Position numbers and translations under genes: made by a program
Shown here: in pieces, positions 63,001-64,000 of the stretch
How positions within the stretch are numbered: the stretch's first letter is position 1
Layout: every line of letters begins with the position of its first letter
Assembly (NCBI RefSeq): GCF_000003815.2
Contig: NC_049990.1
Coordinates: 10,503,995-10,567,994 of the forward strand
DNA from: Branchiostoma floridae
Lineage: Eukaryota; Chordata; Leptocardii; Amphioxiformes; Branchiostomatidae
Direction: 5' to 3'
Length of the DNA stretch: 64,000 nucleotides
Notes under the pieces: generated by a model
Seen by the model: the letters and a program-made list of their open reading frames with translations, nothing else
Database searches by the model: none
Told to the model about the DNA's origin: nothing

Positions 63001-63889
63001 TGCCTCTACAATGATTAAGCACAAGATGGCTGTACAGATAACGCTGCTCGGGGAACTCCTTTACATGCACGATGGGGCCATTTTAAGCCATTGAAGTTCC
63101 CTTCTTTTATTGCGGTGCTTATTGCTATCCCCCTAGAGAATGCCCGATGTAATTTTCTAAAGCGCCTCTGCACCTACATTCAAACAGTTCCTCAATTGAC
63201 ATGTTAAAGTCCTAGTAATTGCAGGAAAACCTCGCGGGGTGACTTTGGCACACGAGGTGGGGCTTCTATCTTTCTTGGAAAGATAACGCAGAGAGAAAGT
63301 GTATAGAATGGCAATATACGAAACGTGACATGAAACAGTCATTTTTTTTAGGAGAATCATTAATTTTAGTCCAGGAAAATATGTTAATTTCGCAAGTTAA
63401 CTCAATTTGAGTTTTTAAATTCCAATAAGTATGATAGATATAAACGTGTTTAGCAGTTGATTCACCCAATATCAACGTAATAGTGATGATCAAAGTGTGT
63501 ATTCAATTGATGTAATTTGCCATCTAATGGAGTGAAATGGAAACATGCTTCCTGAGTAATTTTTGTGAACTGTCACCGAATTTACGCAGGCGCAACCTAA
63601 TTGATGTCAGGAACTGCGAAGTATATTACTGGACTGGGACACGTTGGCAGTGTCACTGCGCTCTCAATTGAATTTATGTTAAACTTGACTTATAATGGGA
63701 ATATCATGCAAAAAGTGCACGTAAGACAACGAAACACACACAGTGTATAAAACATTTTTCATCGATGAAATTAGTTGACCGCTCTTTCAAATCACTCAAC
63801 CAAAGCGACGCCGCCAACGTTCGTCACCTTCAGTGAGATACATTTATACACTCATTCCATTCAGTCGGTGACCATCGAATTTAATAGAT

Positions 63890-64000
63890 AAAAATGTTTA
63901 CTCTTATTCTTTGTATGCCTTGTTTTCTTTTTTTGTCACATTTTGATAATTTGCATGACATTTAGACTATTAAGACAAAACCATTGTAGGTATCAACGAG
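63890..64000. mobile_element. Possible MITE copy E, cut by the window end
   Basis: CTTTGTATGCCTTGTTTTCT, GTCACATTTTGATAATTTGC and ATGACATTTAG resemble the interior of the 48715 copy (TTTTGTTGCCTTCTCGGTCA..ACATTTTGCATGATATACCC). No terminus is visible inside the window. Confidence 0.3.

Larger units (their letters stand above)
47246..64000. other. Gene-free region with repeats
   Basis: No coding exon or RNA gene I can support in about 16.7 kb. Open frames of up to 166 codons (minus strand 57540-58040; plus strand 51771-52178) have no recognisable domain, no signal or membrane pattern typical of a real product, and no convincing splice context. Repeats inside it are listed separately. Confidence 0.5.

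Noticed and set aside
1-64000. CRISPR arrays, bacterial operons, phage or integrated virus genes
   Set aside because: No regularly spaced direct repeats with unique spacers, no compact operon-like gene runs and no viral protein motifs were seen. The introns and repeat types are those of an animal nuclear genome.

Overview
The window is animal nuclear DNA, AT-rich and mostly non-coding, with one clearly supported protein-coding gene: a five-exon neuroligin-type gene on the + strand (12933-20569). The likely source is a cephalochordate (amphioxus, Branchiostoma). This is inferred from a neuroligin with vertebrate-like intron positions but a strongly diverged tail, and from the surrounding mix of short inverted-repeat transposons, tRNA-derived SINE-like elements and LINE-like tails ending in AAAT/AAAC repeats. 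No bacterial, viral or CRISPR-like content was seen. Layout: 1-12.9 kb holds no recognisable gene, but has one tandem duplication (5.9-6.1 kb) and one MITE (8.47-8.69 kb). 12.88-21.5 kb is the neuroligin gene: the 3' part of a 5' leader exon, coding exons 12933-13338, 17624-17779, 18216-18401, 18585-19377 and 19753-20569, then a 3' UTR with candidate poly(A) signals. The joined exons give 2358 nt (785 residues plus stop) with consistent phases at every junction. The predicted protein has a signal peptide, a cholinesterase-like ectodomain with the nucleophile Ser replaced by Gly, one transmembrane helix and a short cytoplasmic tail ending in a hydrophobic PDZ-ligand-like sequence. About 43 kb downstream of the gene (21.5-64 kb) has no gene I can support. 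It holds repeats of many kinds: a MITE family with copies at 8.5, 30.8, 38.2, 48.7 and possibly 63.9 kb; an ~820 bp fold-back element at 46.4-47.2 kb built from inverted and tandem copies of one ~127 bp unit, with a relative at 51.6 kb; SINE-like elements at 29.1 and 33.7 kb; a Penelope-like remnant with a hammerhead-ribozyme-like core at 40.3-40.55 kb; several young tandem duplications; and microsatellites. The most interesting observations are the atypical neuroligin (loss of both cysteines of the third disulfide, a new CxxC, a changed C-terminus), the fold-back element, the hammerhead-like motif, an interleaved A-B-A'-B' inverted-repeat pair at 58.75-58.88 kb, and a cluster of five CAGGTG/CACCTG boxes at 22.7 kb. 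All homology statements are by eye and from family knowledge; no searches were run.
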